DNA of 47,919 bases from Desulfoprunum benzoelyticum. GTDB lineage: Bacteria > Desulfobacterota > Desulfobulbia > Desulfobulbales > Desulfocapsaceae. The notes under the pieces are model-generated. The model was not told where the DNA came from, made no database searches, and worked only from the letters and a program-made list of their open reading frames with translations. Below are positions 1-9,099 of the stretch, piece after piece. Within the stretch, counting starts at the first letter, position 1. Each line of letters begins with the position of its first letter. The translations under genes were made by a program, and so were the position numbers. The stretch lies in NCBI RefSeq assembly GCF_014201505.1, contig NZ_JACHEO010000024.1:1-47919 (forward strand), written 5' to 3'.

Positions 1-100
1 TTGTTCTGAGAGAGTACCTTACCATGGTTGGTAGGACAGATAGAGTCCCATCACGGATAAATCTGTCGAGGCTGAGTTTCAGTGGTAATCAGAAATTTTT

Positions 101-1087
101 ATGCCGAAATACAAACCGCAGCATTCCCGGCTGCTCTTCATCGACCGAGAGATCGCCAAGGGCCGCTATCCCAACTGCTCGCAATTGGCCGGCGACTACG
201 AGGTCAGCGCCAAGACCATTCAGCGCGATCTCGACTACATGCGCTATCAGCTCGACGCCCCGATCGAGTATTCGGCCAAACACCGGGGGTATTACTACAC
301 CGAGCCGAACTACCAGTTGCCGGCGATCTCGGTCAAGGAGAGCGACCTGTTTGCGATCTACCTGGCCGAGAAGCTGCTGACGCAGTACGAGGGAACGCCG
401 TTGTATGACAGTCTGCGCTCGGTGTTCCGCAAGATCGAGGAATCGCTGCCGGCAAAGACCACCGTCGATCTCGGCCAGGACCATGCCCGGTTTACCGTCT
501 TCCCCCCTTCCAACACCCTGATCCGGCCCGGCATCTGGGAGAAGGTGGCAGAGGCGATCCGCCTCTCCCGCCGAATCCGGGTCGTCTACCGCACCCCCGG
601 CACCGAGCCGGCGGCGCGTGACCTCGATCCCTACCATGGCGTCCGTTTCGAGGGGGACTGGTATGTCGTCGCCCATTGCCATCGACGGAACGATATCCGC
701 ACCTTCAGCCTGGCAAGGATGGAAAGCGTCGAGTTGCTGCCCACGGACTTTCGCATCCCTACAACCTTCGACTTCACCCGTCTTTCCGGCAGCCATTTCG
801 GGGTCCACTGGAGCGACAACGAATATCAGGTCAAGATCCACTTCAACAGGGAGGTGGCGGGATACATCCGGGAGCGGCGCTGGCACCCGACCCAGCAGAT
901 CGACGAGCATCCCGACGGATCCGTGGTCCTGTCACTGACCGTCAATCACCTGCTGGAACTGAAGCGCTGGGTGCTGTCCTGGGGGGAGATGGCAGAGGTG
1001 ATTGCGCCACGAAGTTTCGCAGATGAGGTCAAAACAACCATTGATGGGATGAGAGGGAAATACCGGAGCACGCCGGAAAGCGCTTGA
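101..1087 (+). CDS. WYL-domain HTH transcriptional regulator
   Basis: A 328-residue protein with a DeoR/HTH_11-type winged helix at the N terminus (about residues 8-65). A recognition-helix-like stretch there reads VSAKTIQRDLDYMR. A WYL domain follows (about 140-215, with the LDPYHGVRFEGDWYVVAHC segment), then a C-terminal WCX-like extension. WYL proteins bind DNA and usually sense nucleic-acid or nucleotide ligands; they act as repressors or activators, often in defence or DNA-damage contexts. No target is evident here, because the left neighbour is outside the window and the right neighbour is a tRNA on the other strand. No good Shine-Dalgarno sequence precedes the ATG, so the start is provisional. 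The family call is firm; the regulon is unknown. Confidence 0.88.
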   Translation: MPKYKPQHSRLLFIDREIAKGRYPNCSQLAGDYEVSAKTIQRDLDYMRYQLDAPIEYSAKHRGYYYTEPNYQLPAISVKESDLFAIYLAEKLLTQYEGTPLYDSLRSVFRKIEESLPAKTTVDLGQDHARFTVFPPSNTLIRPGIWEKVAEAIRLSRRIRVVYRTPGTEPAARDLDPYHGVRFEGDWYVVAHCHRRNDIRTFSLARMESVELLPTDFRIPTTFDFTRLSGSHFGVHWSDNEYQVKIHFNREVAGYIRERRWHPTQQIDEHPDGSVVLSLTVNHLLELKRWVLSWGEMAEVIAPRSFADEVKTTIDGMRGKYRSTPESA

Positions 1088-1186
1088 AAATGGCTTCCCC
1101 CGCTCGCGTGGCATCCTTCCCCCTCAACAACTTGAAGAACTCCCTGCCTTGTCGTTTCCGTAGAACCGGGGTAGAACCGACGCAGA

Positions 1187-1217
1187 AAAGGGTTAAGCCG
1201 AATCGACTTAACCCTTT
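1187..1217 (-). terminator. Terminator-like hairpin downstream of tRNA-Thr
   Basis: An 11-bp perfect inverted repeat (AAAGGGTTAAG and its complement) around a 9-nt loop. On the minus strand it is followed by a short T run. It lies 9 bp beyond the 3' end of the tRNA gene, where a Rho-independent terminator is expected. Confidence 0.6.
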
Positions 1218-1225
1218 GATTTTAC

Positions 1226-1301
<76 letters not shown>

Positions 1302-1317
1302 CTCTGATAGTGACGCC

Positions 1318-1346
1318 TTTATAGCAGGTAACGATTGAAAATTCAA
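1318..1346 (-). promoter_or_regulatory. Sigma-70 promoter of tRNA-Thr
   Basis: On the minus strand TTGAAT and TATAAA are separated by exactly 17 bp. The -10 element lies 16 bp upstream of the mature tRNA 5' end. The match to the sigma-70 consensus is very good. Confidence 0.72.
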
Positions 1347-1446
1347 CCTTTATGAAATATAACCAATGATCGGCCGTACTCGACCATTGCGTTAAATTTT
1401 TCAACAAATCGATACGTTATCAAAACAATTCATTTCACTCTGGCAT

Positions 1447-2913
1447 TTGTCGAACTCAAACCGCATCACCTTGCCTCAGCTCCTGTTCAGCTTTGTTCTC
1501 CTGCTGATCAGCAGCGGCGAAACGATCTCAGGCCCGGTTGACGCCAACGGCTGCACCGGCTGTCACGCCGTCATGCTGGACGGCAACCATGCCATGGCCT
1601 GCACCGCCTGTCATCAGGGCAACGCCAGCTCCAAAGAAAAAAGCGCGGCCCACAGCGGCCTGATCGCCCAGCCGGCCCACCCGGAGGCGATGGCCAGATC
1701 CTGTGGGCCATGCCATTCCCGGCAGGTCGACGGTCTCCGCACTGCATCCCATTTGACCCTGAAAAACCTCGTCAACCTGGTTCGTCGCGCCTTCGGCGCC
1801 ACGGCTGATCTGCCGTCGATGGTCGAGATCCCGGAATCCGACTCCCCCAGGGATGCCCTCGCCCTTGCCGACGACCTCCTGCGCCGCCGTTGCCTGCGCT
1901 GTCATCTCTACTACCAGGGCGACGATTACCCCGCCGTCACCCACGGCACCGGCTGCGCCGCCTGTCATCTTGATTTTCAGAACGGCCGGCTGGCCTCACA
2001 CGCATTTCTGTCCGCACCCGGCGACCGACAATGCCTTTCCTGCCATTACGGGAACAGGGTCGGGTTCGACTACTATGGACGATTCGAGCATGACCTGAAC
2101 GTCGAATATCGCACCCCTTACACGACGAAAGAGGACCATTTCCGTCCCTTTGGCGTTGAGTATCATGAACTGGCGGCGGACATCCACCAGCAGCGCGGCC
2201 TCGTCTGCATCGACTGCCACAGCGGCAGGGAACTGATGGCGGCAGGCGATCCCGGCCCTTCCTGCGCCGGATGTCACGACGCCGCGCAGCTCGGGAAAAA
2301 CCTGCCCGACCGGGTCCGCAAATCCGCTTCCGGGTATATCTTCCTTTCCGGAACCGGGATGAAGGAGCATCCTCTGCCGGTCATGAGCGATCCGGCCCAT
2401 TCAACCAACGACGACAAGATTTCCTGCCAGGTCTGCCATGCCCAGTGGGGCTTCGCCGACTTCGGCAAGCATCTCCTGCGTTCAGAGTACGAGGAGTATG
2501 ACCATTGGGATCGGTTGACTACCCAGGAAAGTTCCGAGGTAACAAATCTTCTTGAAAACAATACTGATTTTTCGAAGACTGAAATTTTTCCGACCATGAA
2601 AGACAAAATTCACTTCGGGAATCAGCCAGGAGTGTGGTATAAAGGTTACGGCATGCGGCGTTGGGAGACAATCTTCCTGGAAAAAGACCGGGAAAACAAT
2701 GTCTCCGTAGTCAGGCCGCTGCTTGATTTCACTCTTTCCTGGCAGGATGGGAACGGCCAGGTACATTTCGATTCCCATCCGTCCGAGGCCGGCAGCAACG
2801 GCCTCCATCGCTACACCCCGCATACGACAGGAAAAGCCGGGTTGTTCTACCGGCAGCGTCTCGAAAACCTCCATTTCACTGCAGCAGCAGAGGAGATCAA
2901 GAAGGGGGACTGA
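1447..2913 (+). CDS. Secreted nine-heme cytochrome c
   Basis: A 488-residue protein that begins with a signal peptide-like hydrophobic segment (LLFSFVLLLISSGE, about residues 11-24). Nine CxxCH c-type heme attachment motifs follow: CTGCH, CTACH, CGPCH, CLRCH, CAACH, CLSCH, CIDCH, CAGCH and CQVCH. They lie between about residue 36 and residue 330. The last 155 or so residues carry no heme motif and may form a separate domain. It is presumably periplasmic or extracellular and moves electrons in anaerobic respiration; partner and acceptor cannot be read from the sequence. The start is a TTG without a clear ribosome binding site. It is chosen because the next in-frame ATG would remove the signal peptide and the first heme motif. 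I cannot place it in a named cytochrome family. Confidence 0.85.
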   Translation: MSNSNRITLPQLLFSFVLLLISSGETISGPVDANGCTGCHAVMLDGNHAMACTACHQGNASSKEKSAAHSGLIAQPAHPEAMARSCGPCHSRQVDGLRTASHLTLKNLVNLVRRAFGATADLPSMVEIPESDSPRDALALADDLLRRRCLRCHLYYQGDDYPAVTHGTGCAACHLDFQNGRLASHAFLSAPGDRQCLSCHYGNRVGFDYYGRFEHDLNVEYRTPYTTKEDHFRPFGVEYHELAADIHQQRGLVCIDCHSGRELMAAGDPGPSCAGCHDAAQLGKNLPDRVRKSASGYIFLSGTGMKEHPLPVMSDPAHSTNDDKISCQVCHAQWGFADFGKHLLRSEYEEYDHWDRLTTQESSEVTNLLENNTDFSKTEIFPTMKDKIHFGNQPGVWYKGYGMRRWETIFLEKDRENNVSVVRPLLDFTLSWQDGNGQVHFDSHPSEAGSNGLHRYTPHTTGKAGLFYRQRLENLHFTAAAEEIKKGD

Positions 2914-2960
2914 ATAGCAACGGTCCTGTAATCATCAATCATCACAAACGACTGCCGCCT

Positions 2961-3776
2961 ATGATCAGTTGCACAACAACGACCACCAGCAGCCGCTCCA
3001 TTCCCGGAGTACACGACGACACCATTCTGAATGGGGCCGCCACACTCCACCGTCTCAGGTTTTTAGCATTTTTCCTGTTCTTCCTGGTCGCCATCCCCAC
3101 CGGGTCAGCTTTCGCTTCGTACGACAGGAATCCGGATGCCAAGCCGTCCAGCACCTTGGACCAGAAAGACATGAGTGTCCATTCGCCCTCCGATGGCTAC
3201 TCAGAGACCGGCCTCGCTTCCTGGTATGGCAAATCTTTTCAGGGGAAGCGCACCTCGAGCGGCGAACGATTCGACATGCATTCAATGACAGCCGCACACA
3301 AGCAGCTGCCGATGAACACCCTGTTAAAGGTCAAGAACCTGGAAAACGGCAGAGAAACGATTGTCCGCGTCAATGACAGAGGCCCCTATTCCGGGAAACG
3401 GATTATCGACCTGAGTCATTCCGCTGCCAAGACCCTGAAACTGGCAAGAAAGGGGATCGCCAAGGTTGAGATCACCGTCCTCAACGGCGCCAGCCAAGGC
3501 CGGATAGACGAAATGCAGATTGAGCAAAATTCCACCAACACCGCAAATTCGTTCTATGTCCAGGTCGGCGCCTTCTCTCGCGAATCCAATGCCAAGCGCA
3601 TGCAGGAGCGATTCGCCAAAGCCGGCCAGACCGTCATCATCCGGCAGGTCAGCGGCAAAAAATCGACCATCTACCGGGTGCTGATCGCCGCCGGCAACGA
3701 CCGTGACAAGGCGCTCAGCACGGAGCGGAAGATGCGCAACAATGGTTACAAAGAAGCGTTGGTAGTCGTACGTTAG
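2961..3776 (+). CDS. rlpA: RlpA-like septal ring lytic transglycosylase with SPOR domain
   Basis: A 271-residue exported protein. A signal peptide (FLAFFLFFLVAIPTGSAFA, ending near residue 52) follows an unusually long N-terminal region. The RlpA double-psi beta-barrel domain begins with GLASWYGKSF (about residue 85) and includes the conserved NDRGPY segment, whose Asp is the proposed catalytic residue. A SPOR domain (about residues 197-270, from FYVQVGAFSRESNAKRM) would bind denuded glycan strands at the division septum. RlpA proteins cleave naked peptidoglycan glycan chains. There is no lipobox, so unlike the classic E. coli protein this one may be soluble in the periplasm or held by an uncleaved signal anchor. 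It ends 6 bp from the convergent trpF. Confidence 0.88.
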   Translation: MISCTTTTTSSRSIPGVHDDTILNGAATLHRLRFLAFFLFFLVAIPTGSAFASYDRNPDAKPSSTLDQKDMSVHSPSDGYSETGLASWYGKSFQGKRTSSGERFDMHSMTAAHKQLPMNTLLKVKNLENGRETIVRVNDRGPYSGKRIIDLSHSAAKTLKLARKGIAKVEITVLNGASQGRIDEMQIEQNSTNTANSFYVQVGAFSRESNAKRMQERFAKAGQTVIIRQVSGKKSTIYRVLIAAGNDRDKALSTERKMRNNGYKEALVVVR

Positions 3777-3782
3777 TTCCTG

Positions 3783-4442
3783 TCAGCTGATCCTGGCAAG
3801 ATCCGCTTTCCAGACCGCATCCAGCAGCATTCTCAGCTTATCGTAGTCCTTCAGCCCGGGCCGGATTTCCACGCCCGAATTGACATCGATGGCAAAGGGC
3901 CGGACCTTGTCGATGGCCTCGGTCACGTTATCGGGGGACAGTCCGCCCGCCAGGATTATTGGCCGCTGCAGCGCCAGAGATTCAATCATATCCCAGTTGA
4001 AACTGCTTCCGGTCCCCCCCGCCTGGTCGGCAACGTAGGTATCGAGCAGGAACCCCTGAACAACATCCTGATAGGGTTGAAAATCTTCAGGAATTGCGCT
4101 GCCGCTGATCCTGAAGGCCTTGATGACCTTGCAGGGTGACGCAGCATACGCCAACTGGCCGCAATATTCGGGAGTTTCGCTGCCATGCAGCTGCACGTAG
4201 GAAAGACCGCAGTAATCGACAATTTCCTGGACTTCGATGTTATCCCGATCGATAAACACACCGACCAGATCAACAAAGGGTGAGATGTTTGCCGCGATCT
4301 CCTTGGCCTTTTCCGGCTCGATGTATCGTGGGCTTTCTTCCACAAAGATAAATCCAAGGGCGTCGACTCCCGCCCGTATGCCCTCCTCCGCATCTTCCAT
4401 GTTGGTAATTCCGCACATTTTTATGCGCGTTCGCCGGTGCAT
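3783..4442 (-). CDS. trpF: Phosphoribosylanthranilate isomerase
   Basis: A 219-residue TIM-barrel enzyme that converts N-(5-phosphoribosyl)anthranilate to CdRP in tryptophan synthesis. Diagnostic segments are KMCGITN with the catalytic Cys at the N terminus, DALGFIFVEESPRYI, VQLHG, and FLLDT...GGTG near the second catalytic Asp, with the phosphate-binding LAGGLSPDNV and IDVNSGVE near the C terminus. It is the last gene of the trpEGDCF cluster, 27 bp after trpC. A GTG codon directly precedes the chosen ATG. Both are close to a GGAGG sequence, so the start could be either or the downstream ATG at KMCG. Confidence 0.95.
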   Translation of the reverse strand: MHRRTRIKMCGITNMEDAEEGIRAGVDALGFIFVEESPRYIEPEKAKEIAANISPFVDLVGVFIDRDNIEVQEIVDYCGLSYVQLHGSETPEYCGQLAYAASPCKVIKAFRISGSAIPEDFQPYQDVVQGFLLDTYVADQAGGTGSSFNWDMIESLALQRPIILAGGLSPDNVTEAIDKVRPFAIDVNSGVEIRPGLKDYDKLRMLLDAVWKADLARIS

Positions 4443-4469
4443 CACTCCTCCATTTTCATAGTTATCGTA

Positions 4470-5252
4470 TTACCGCAAGCCCCGGAGCACATCTCCGGGC
4501 GATCCGGCCCGCATCAGGGTCTCACCGATGAGGGCAGCGGCCACTCCTGCCTCCGCCAATCGTTCAATATCCTCGTGATCCCGCAGGCCTGACTCGCTGA
4601 CAACCGGGATATCGGCCGGGATGATCTTTTTCAGGCGGAAGGTCGTATTGATATCCATCGAGAAATCCTTCAGGTTCCGGTTGTTGATACCGATGAGCCG
4701 ACTGTCGGCAGCAAGGGCCAGCTCGACTTCGCGCTCGTCATGCACCTCGACCAGAACGTCCATCCCCAGTTCCCCGGCATAGACCTGATATTCCTTCAGC
4801 TGCAATGCGTCGAGAATCGCGGCGATCAACAGGATGGCATCGGCTCCATGCATACCGGCTTCCCGGATCTGCACCTCGTCGATGATAAAATCCTTGCGCA
4901 GGACCGGCAGGATGACAGCTTCCCTGACCTGCATGAGGTAGAGAAGACTGCCCTGGAAAAACTGACGATCGGTCAGTACCGAAATCGCCTGCGCCCCCGA
5001 TCTCTGATAATTGCCGGCTATTTCAACCGGGTCGAAGTCTTCGCAGATGACCCCTTTGGAGGGGGAGGCCTTTTTTACCTCGGCGATGATCGAGACCCCC
5101 GGATACGCCACCAGTGCCTGGCGGAACCCGCGCGGCGGGTCGATCTTCTTCCCCTGCATGGAAGGCGGCAATGCGATCCCGGCGCTTTTCAGCTGCGCGA
5201 TCTCGAGGCGTTTCTGGGCTACTATTCTATCTAATATCATCTTCCTGATCAC
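4470..5252 (-). CDS. trpC: Indole-3-glycerol phosphate synthase
   Basis: A 260-residue TIM barrel that closes CdRP to indole-3-glycerol phosphate. Visible family signatures are IIAEVKKASPSKG with the catalytic Lys and substrate-binding residues, SVLTD, LRKDFIIDEVQI, GINNRNL, SESGL and ALIGETLMR. The length is standard for a monofunctional enzyme; it is not fused to trpF. The listed start is GTG. An ATG four codons downstream (MILDRIVAQK) fits the family N terminus equally well. Gene order trpD-trpC-trpF, all on the minus strand, indicates one transcript. Confidence 0.96.
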   Translation of the reverse strand: MIRKMILDRIVAQKRLEIAQLKSAGIALPPSMQGKKIDPPRGFRQALVAYPGVSIIAEVKKASPSKGVICEDFDPVEIAGNYQRSGAQAISVLTDRQFFQGSLLYLMQVREAVILPVLRKDFIIDEVQIREAGMHGADAILLIAAILDALQLKEYQVYAGELGMDVLVEVHDEREVELALAADSRLIGINNRNLKDFSMDINTTFRLKKIIPADIPVVSESGLRDHEDIERLAEAGVAAALIGETLMRAGSPGDVLRGLR

Positions 5253-5305
5253 CGAGCAAATACTGCAGTCGAAAAATCCCCGCCCCCTGGTCGGATAGCC
5301 GTTGC

Positions 5306-6355
5306 CTACGCCTTCTGCGCGGCGAACGAGGCGCAGTATTGGATCAGTTCGTCGAGTTTGGCCACCGCCTTGCCCGAATCGATGATCTCGGCCGCCCTGG
5401 CGATACCCTCGTTAACCGTCGGCACCACCCCGGCCGCCATCAAGGCCGCCCCGCTGTTGAGCAGGACCATGTCCCGCTTCGGTCCCGGCCGGCCGGCGAG
5501 GATCTCCCGCATGTCGACCGCCGCCAGTTGCGGCGTCGCCGCCCCGGCCAGTTCCTCGAGCCGGGCCCGCGTAAGCCCGAACTCCTCCGGGGTAACGGTA
5601 TAGGTATGCACCCTGCCGTCCGCCACTTCCGATATTCTCGTGTATCCGGTCACCGTCAGTTCATCGAGATTGCCTTCGCCGTAGACGACCAGCGACCGCT
5701 TCGTCCCCAGCCGCAGCAGAACGTTGGCGACGAGTTCGGTCAAGGCGGGATCGAAAACGCCGAGCACCTGGACGTTGGCCCCGGCGGGGTTGGTCATCGG
5801 GCCGAGGATATTGAAGATCGACCGGATGCCGATCTCCCGGCGCGGGCCGATGGCATACTTCATCGCCTTGTGCAGGGCCGGGGCGAAGAGGAAGCCGATG
5901 CCGACGGAGCGCACGCATTGCCCGACCTGATCCGGAGGCAGATTCAGACTGACCCCGGCGGCCTCGAGGACATCGGCGCTGCCGCAACGCGAAGAAACCG
6001 CACGATTGCCGTGCTTGGCCACCGGAATACCGGCCGCGGCAACGACAAAGGACGAAGTCGTCGAGACGTTGAAGGTGCCGGAACCGTCGCCGCCGGTGCC
6101 GACGATGTCCACCAGGACCTCGCCTTTTGCCGTCGCCACGCCCGTATCGATCGGCGTCGCCTTCTCCCGCATGACCCGGACGGCGCCGGTGATCTCGTCG
6201 ACCGTCTCCCCTTTCATCCGCAATGCGGTGATGAAGGAGCCGATCTGGGCCCCAGTGGCATCGCCGTTCATGATCACCAGCATGACCTCGTACATCTCCT
6301 GTTCCGAGAGACCATGACCGATCACCAACCGACCTATCGCTTCCTTTATCTTCAT
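5306..6355 (-). CDS. trpD: Anthranilate phosphoribosyltransferase
   Basis: A 349-residue enzyme that transfers the phosphoribosyl group of PRPP to anthranilate. The helical N-terminal subdomain is followed by the nucleoside phosphorylase-like fold with the family motifs: DIVGTGGDGSGTFNVST (PRPP and magnesium site), KHGNRAVSSRCGSADVLEA, GRREIGIRSIFNILGPMTNPA (anthranilate tunnel), and VVYGEGNLDELT. A GAGG ribosome binding site lies 8 bp before the ATG. It follows trpG by 32 bp and is not fused to it, unlike the enteric TrpGD. Confidence 0.97.
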   Translation of the reverse strand: MKIKEAIGRLVIGHGLSEQEMYEVMLVIMNGDATGAQIGSFITALRMKGETVDEITGAVRVMREKATPIDTGVATAKGEVLVDIVGTGGDGSGTFNVSTTSSFVVAAAGIPVAKHGNRAVSSRCGSADVLEAAGVSLNLPPDQVGQCVRSVGIGFLFAPALHKAMKYAIGPRREIGIRSIFNILGPMTNPAGANVQVLGVFDPALTELVANVLLRLGTKRSLVVYGEGNLDELTVTGYTRISEVADGRVHTYTVTPEEFGLTRARLEELAGAATPQLAAVDMREILAGRPGPKRDMVLLNSGAALMAAGVVPTVNEGIARAAEIIDSGKAVAKLDELIQYCASFAAQKA

Positions 6356-6387
6356 CTGTTCAACCTCTTGTGCTGGATTGCCGCGAA

Positions 6388-6993
6388 TCAGCCATTGACC
6401 ATCCGCTGGTAATCGGGGCTCATGAAATTCTGCAGGAGCCGTATTCCGGCCGGGGTCATAATCGATTCCGGATGGAACTGCACTCCCTCCACCGGCAGGG
6501 TCTTGTGGCGGATGGCCATCAGTTCGCCTTCGTCTGTCCTCGCCGTGATGGTCAGACAGCCAGGCAGCGTTTCCTCCTCGAGGATCAGCGAATGATACCG
6601 CATGCCGTCAAAGGGGTTGGCCAGGCCGGTAAAGATCCCCTTGCCGTCATGGTGGATCGGGCTGGTCTTGCCATGCATGATTCGCCGCGCCCGGATCGTT
6701 CTGCCGCCAAAGGCTTCACCCATCGACTGGTGGCCCAGACAGACGCCCAGGACCGGCACCTTGTCGCTGAAATAACGGATGGCGGCAATCGATATCCCGG
6801 CCTCCTGCGGCGAACAGGGCCCGGGCGAAACCAGCAGCCGATCCGGCCGCATCGCCTCGATCTCGGCGATGCTGATCTTGTCGTTGCGATACACCCTGAT
6901 ATCTTCCTCTCTCCCCTCTTTCCGGGCACTGCCGGCGATGGTCTGGACGATATTGTAGGTGAAGGAATCGTAGTTATCGATAATGACCAGCAT
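6388..6993 (-). CDS. trpG: Anthranilate synthase component II (glutamine amidotransferase)
   Basis: A 201-residue class I glutamine amidotransferase that supplies ammonia to TrpE. It shows IDNYDSFTYNIVQ at the N terminus, the oxyanion segment VSPGPCSPQEAG, the nucleophile elbow GVCLGHQSMGEAFGG with the catalytic Cys, and the His-x-Glu pair in VQFHPESI. The start is 3 bp beyond the trpE stop, so translation is probably coupled. In organisms with a single such gene the same subunit may also serve PabB in folate synthesis; this cannot be judged from the window. Confidence 0.95.
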   Translation of the reverse strand: MLVIIDNYDSFTYNIVQTIAGSARKEGREEDIRVYRNDKISIAEIEAMRPDRLLVSPGPCSPQEAGISIAAIRYFSDKVPVLGVCLGHQSMGEAFGGRTIRARRIMHGKTSPIHHDGKGIFTGLANPFDGMRYHSLILEEETLPGCLTITARTDEGELMAIRHKTLPVEGVQFHPESIMTPAGIRLLQNFMSPDYQRMVNG

Positions 6994-6996
6994 CGT

Positions 6997-8502
6997 CTAA
7001 AATCCTCTTTCGACCAGTTCCACTGCCCGACGCAGCCCCATGGATTTATTGATGGTCTCCTCGAATTCCCGCACCGGGTCGGAATCGGCGACGATCCCGG
7101 CGCCGGCCTGGATCCAGAGATTTCCGCCCTGCATGATAAAGGTGCGGATCGTGATGCAGAAATCCATGTTCCCGGAAAAACCGAAATAACCGACCGAACC
7201 GGCATATGGTCCCCGCCGGTCGGGTTCGAGCTCGTCGATGATCTCCATCGCCCGGATCTTCGGGGCGCCGCTGACGGTGCCGGCCGGGAAACAGGCGGCA
7301 AGGACGTCGAACTGGTCCAGCCCCTCACGGATCTCACCGTGCACTCCGGAGACGATATGCATGACATGGCTGTAGCGTTCGATCACCAGCAGGTCCCGGA
7401 CCTCGACCGAGCCGTCCCTGGCGACCCGGCCGACGTCATTGCGGCCGAGATCGACCAGCATCAGGTGCTCGGCGCGTTCCTTCGGGTCGGCGAGCAGTTC
7501 CTGCTCCAGTCGCAGATCCTCCTCAACGGTCGCACCGCGCGGTCGGGTACCGGCGATAGGCCGCAGTTCGATCATCCGCTCTTCCTTGCGGACCAGGATC
7601 TCGGGCGAGGAGCCGATCTGGACGAGATCGCCGAATTTCAGGAAAAAGAGGTAGGGACTGGGGTTGATATGACGCAGGGCCCGATAGAGCACGGTCGGGT
7701 CGATATCGGTTTCGGTGTGAAACCTCTGGGACAACACGACCTGGATAATATCGCCGGCGACAATATACTCTTTCGCCCTCTCGACCATCGCCTGGAACCT
7801 TTCCGGCTCCATATTCGAGGTGAAGACATGGGGGATCGGAATGCCGCACATGCTGTCATGCACCTGCACCGGGACCGGCGCCTTCAGGACGGCGATGATT
7901 TCCTCTATTCGCCGTACCGCGTCGTCATACAACAGATCGGCGCCGCCAACCCCGTCCTCCTCCCTGACCCAGCAGACCACCGTGACGGTCTGCCGCACGC
8001 TGTCATGGACCAGAACGATGCGCGGCACCATGAAGGCGGACTCCGGAAGATCTAGACTGGGCCTCGAGTCGGGAAGTTCCTCCATGAACCGTACCATATC
8101 GTAGCCGAGAAAACCGACGGCGCCGCCACAGAATTTGGGCAGACCGTCAATGTCGGCAGCGTCGAGCCGTTCGACCAGAACCCTGATGGCATGCAGGGGA
8201 TTGGCATGAAACCGCTCCTCTTCCCTCTGCCCGTTGTGTACTTCGGTGATACGGACCTCGTCCCGCCTGGATTCAAAGGTGACGAGCGGTTCGAAACCGA
8301 TGAAGGAATATCGCCCCCATTTTTCCCCGCCTTCCATGCTCTCGAACAGAAAGATATGGCTGTGGGCGTCGGCAATCTTGGCAAACAGGGTGAGAGGAGT
8401 GTCGAGATCGGCGATGATCTCGGTGTAGACCGGAACAAGCTTCGATGTGGAAAGATATCCGGCAAAACTCTGCGGCGGAGGGTGGTAGGCTCGCTGGGGC
8501 AT
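6997..8502 (-). CDS. trpE: Anthranilate synthase component I
   Basis: A 501-residue chorismate-utilising enzyme. The N-terminal TrpE domain contains the LFESMEGGEKWGRYSFIGF segment, typical of the feedback tryptophan site. The C-terminal chorismate-binding domain contains IVAGDIIQVVLSQRF, SSPEILVRKE, IAGTRPRG, DLGRNDVGRV, PAGTVSGAPKIRAMEIIDELE, and AGAGIVADSDP with the magnesium ligands. It is the first gene of trpEGDCF; trpA and trpB are not in the window. In the 110-bp upstream region I see no Trp-rich leader peptide. The only structure there is a 7-bp inverted repeat (ATTGTCC, 8586-8614) next to the rpsT terminator, so no attenuator can be supported. Confidence 0.96.
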   Translation of the reverse strand: MPQRAYHPPPQSFAGYLSTSKLVPVYTEIIADLDTPLTLFAKIADAHSHIFLFESMEGGEKWGRYSFIGFEPLVTFESRRDEVRITEVHNGQREEERFHANPLHAIRVLVERLDAADIDGLPKFCGGAVGFLGYDMVRFMEELPDSRPSLDLPESAFMVPRIVLVHDSVRQTVTVVCWVREEDGVGGADLLYDDAVRRIEEIIAVLKAPVPVQVHDSMCGIPIPHVFTSNMEPERFQAMVERAKEYIVAGDIIQVVLSQRFHTETDIDPTVLYRALRHINPSPYLFFLKFGDLVQIGSSPEILVRKEERMIELRPIAGTRPRGATVEEDLRLEQELLADPKERAEHLMLVDLGRNDVGRVARDGSVEVRDLLVIERYSHVMHIVSGVHGEIREGLDQFDVLAACFPAGTVSGAPKIRAMEIIDELEPDRRGPYAGSVGYFGFSGNMDFCITIRTFIMQGGNLWIQAGAGIVADSDPVREFEETINKSMGLRRAVELVERGF

Positions 8503-8615
8503 GATTTAAAAATATCCTAGGAACTTCAATGCATTACATGAAGATATCGATGGTAATTTGCGAAGAATACCAGTTCTCGATCCCTATTGTCCAGCATCTT
8601 CACCGTCGGACAATG

Positions 8616-8656
8616 AAAAAAAGGACCATAGAATCGAGAGATTCCATGGTCCTTTT
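8616..8656 (-). terminator. Rho-independent terminator of rpsT
   Basis: A hairpin of 9 + 5 bp with one mismatch (AAGGACCAT then GAATC, loop gaga). It is followed on the minus strand by a run of seven T. It lies about 60 bp after the rpsT stop codon. There is also a short T run on the plus side, but no plus-strand gene uses it. Confidence 0.85.
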
Positions 8657-8716
8657 GCTTTTCAAGCAGCCGCCGCCGAAAGGGGCTTTGGCTCGACGAA
8701 CGACAACGATGGTGGA

Positions 8717-8989
8717 TCAGGCTGCTGAGCCGACCTTGTTGACGCTGATGGTCAAACGGGAAATCTTGCGTGAAGCCGCATTTTTATGAATGGTGCCCTT
8801 CGATGCCGTCTTGGCAATGACCGGTATTGCGAGCTGCAACGCCTCTTTGGCCGCATCCTCGGACCCGGTTGCCACTGCTTCGTTGACCTTACGGATTGCG
8901 TTCTTCATCTGCGACCTGTTCGTCCTGTTGCGCAGACGACGGGTCTGGGACTGCCGATTCCTTTTTTCAGCCGATTTATGATTTGCCAC
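8717..8989 (-). CDS. rpsT: 30S ribosomal protein S20
   Basis: A 90-residue basic helical protein with the typical S20 N terminus ANHKSAEKRNRQSQTRRLRNR, including the conserved KNAIRKV segment and a C-terminal IHKNAASRKISRL block. It binds 16S rRNA during early 30S assembly. The start is GTG, preceded by a strong AGGAGG at proper spacing. GTG or other non-ATG starts are known in S20 genes and linked to autogenous control. The gene has its own promoter and terminator, so it is a monocistronic unit between the pur/pyr cluster and the trp operon. Confidence 0.97.
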   Translation of the reverse strand: MANHKSAEKRNRQSQTRRLRNRTNRSQMKNAIRKVNEAVATGSEDAAKEALQLAIPVIAKTASKGTIHKNAASRKISRLTISVNKVGSAA

Positions 8990-9099
8990 GAATTAATTCC
9001 TCCTGTTGATGACACTCGTATATGGCACCGGATTGACGGTTGGATAGGTTACCTTACATTCAAATCCAGACCTGTATTTCCATTGCAAAAAGAAAGAAA

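Noticed and set aside
1156..1182. Repeated GTAGAACCG near the tRNA-Thr gene as an attachment site or integrase remnant
   Set aside because: Only two short, close copies, no copy of the tRNA 3' end elsewhere in the window and no integrase gene, so an element cannot be supported.
6370..8055. Long plus-strand open frame (561 codons) across trpG and trpE
   Set aside because: It is the antisense shadow of two certain genes in a GC-rich genome; no family signature and no ribosome binding site.
8503..8615. trp attenuator or leader peptide before trpE
   Set aside because: No short frame with adjacent Trp codons and no terminator/antiterminator pair; only a small inverted repeat near the rpsT terminator.
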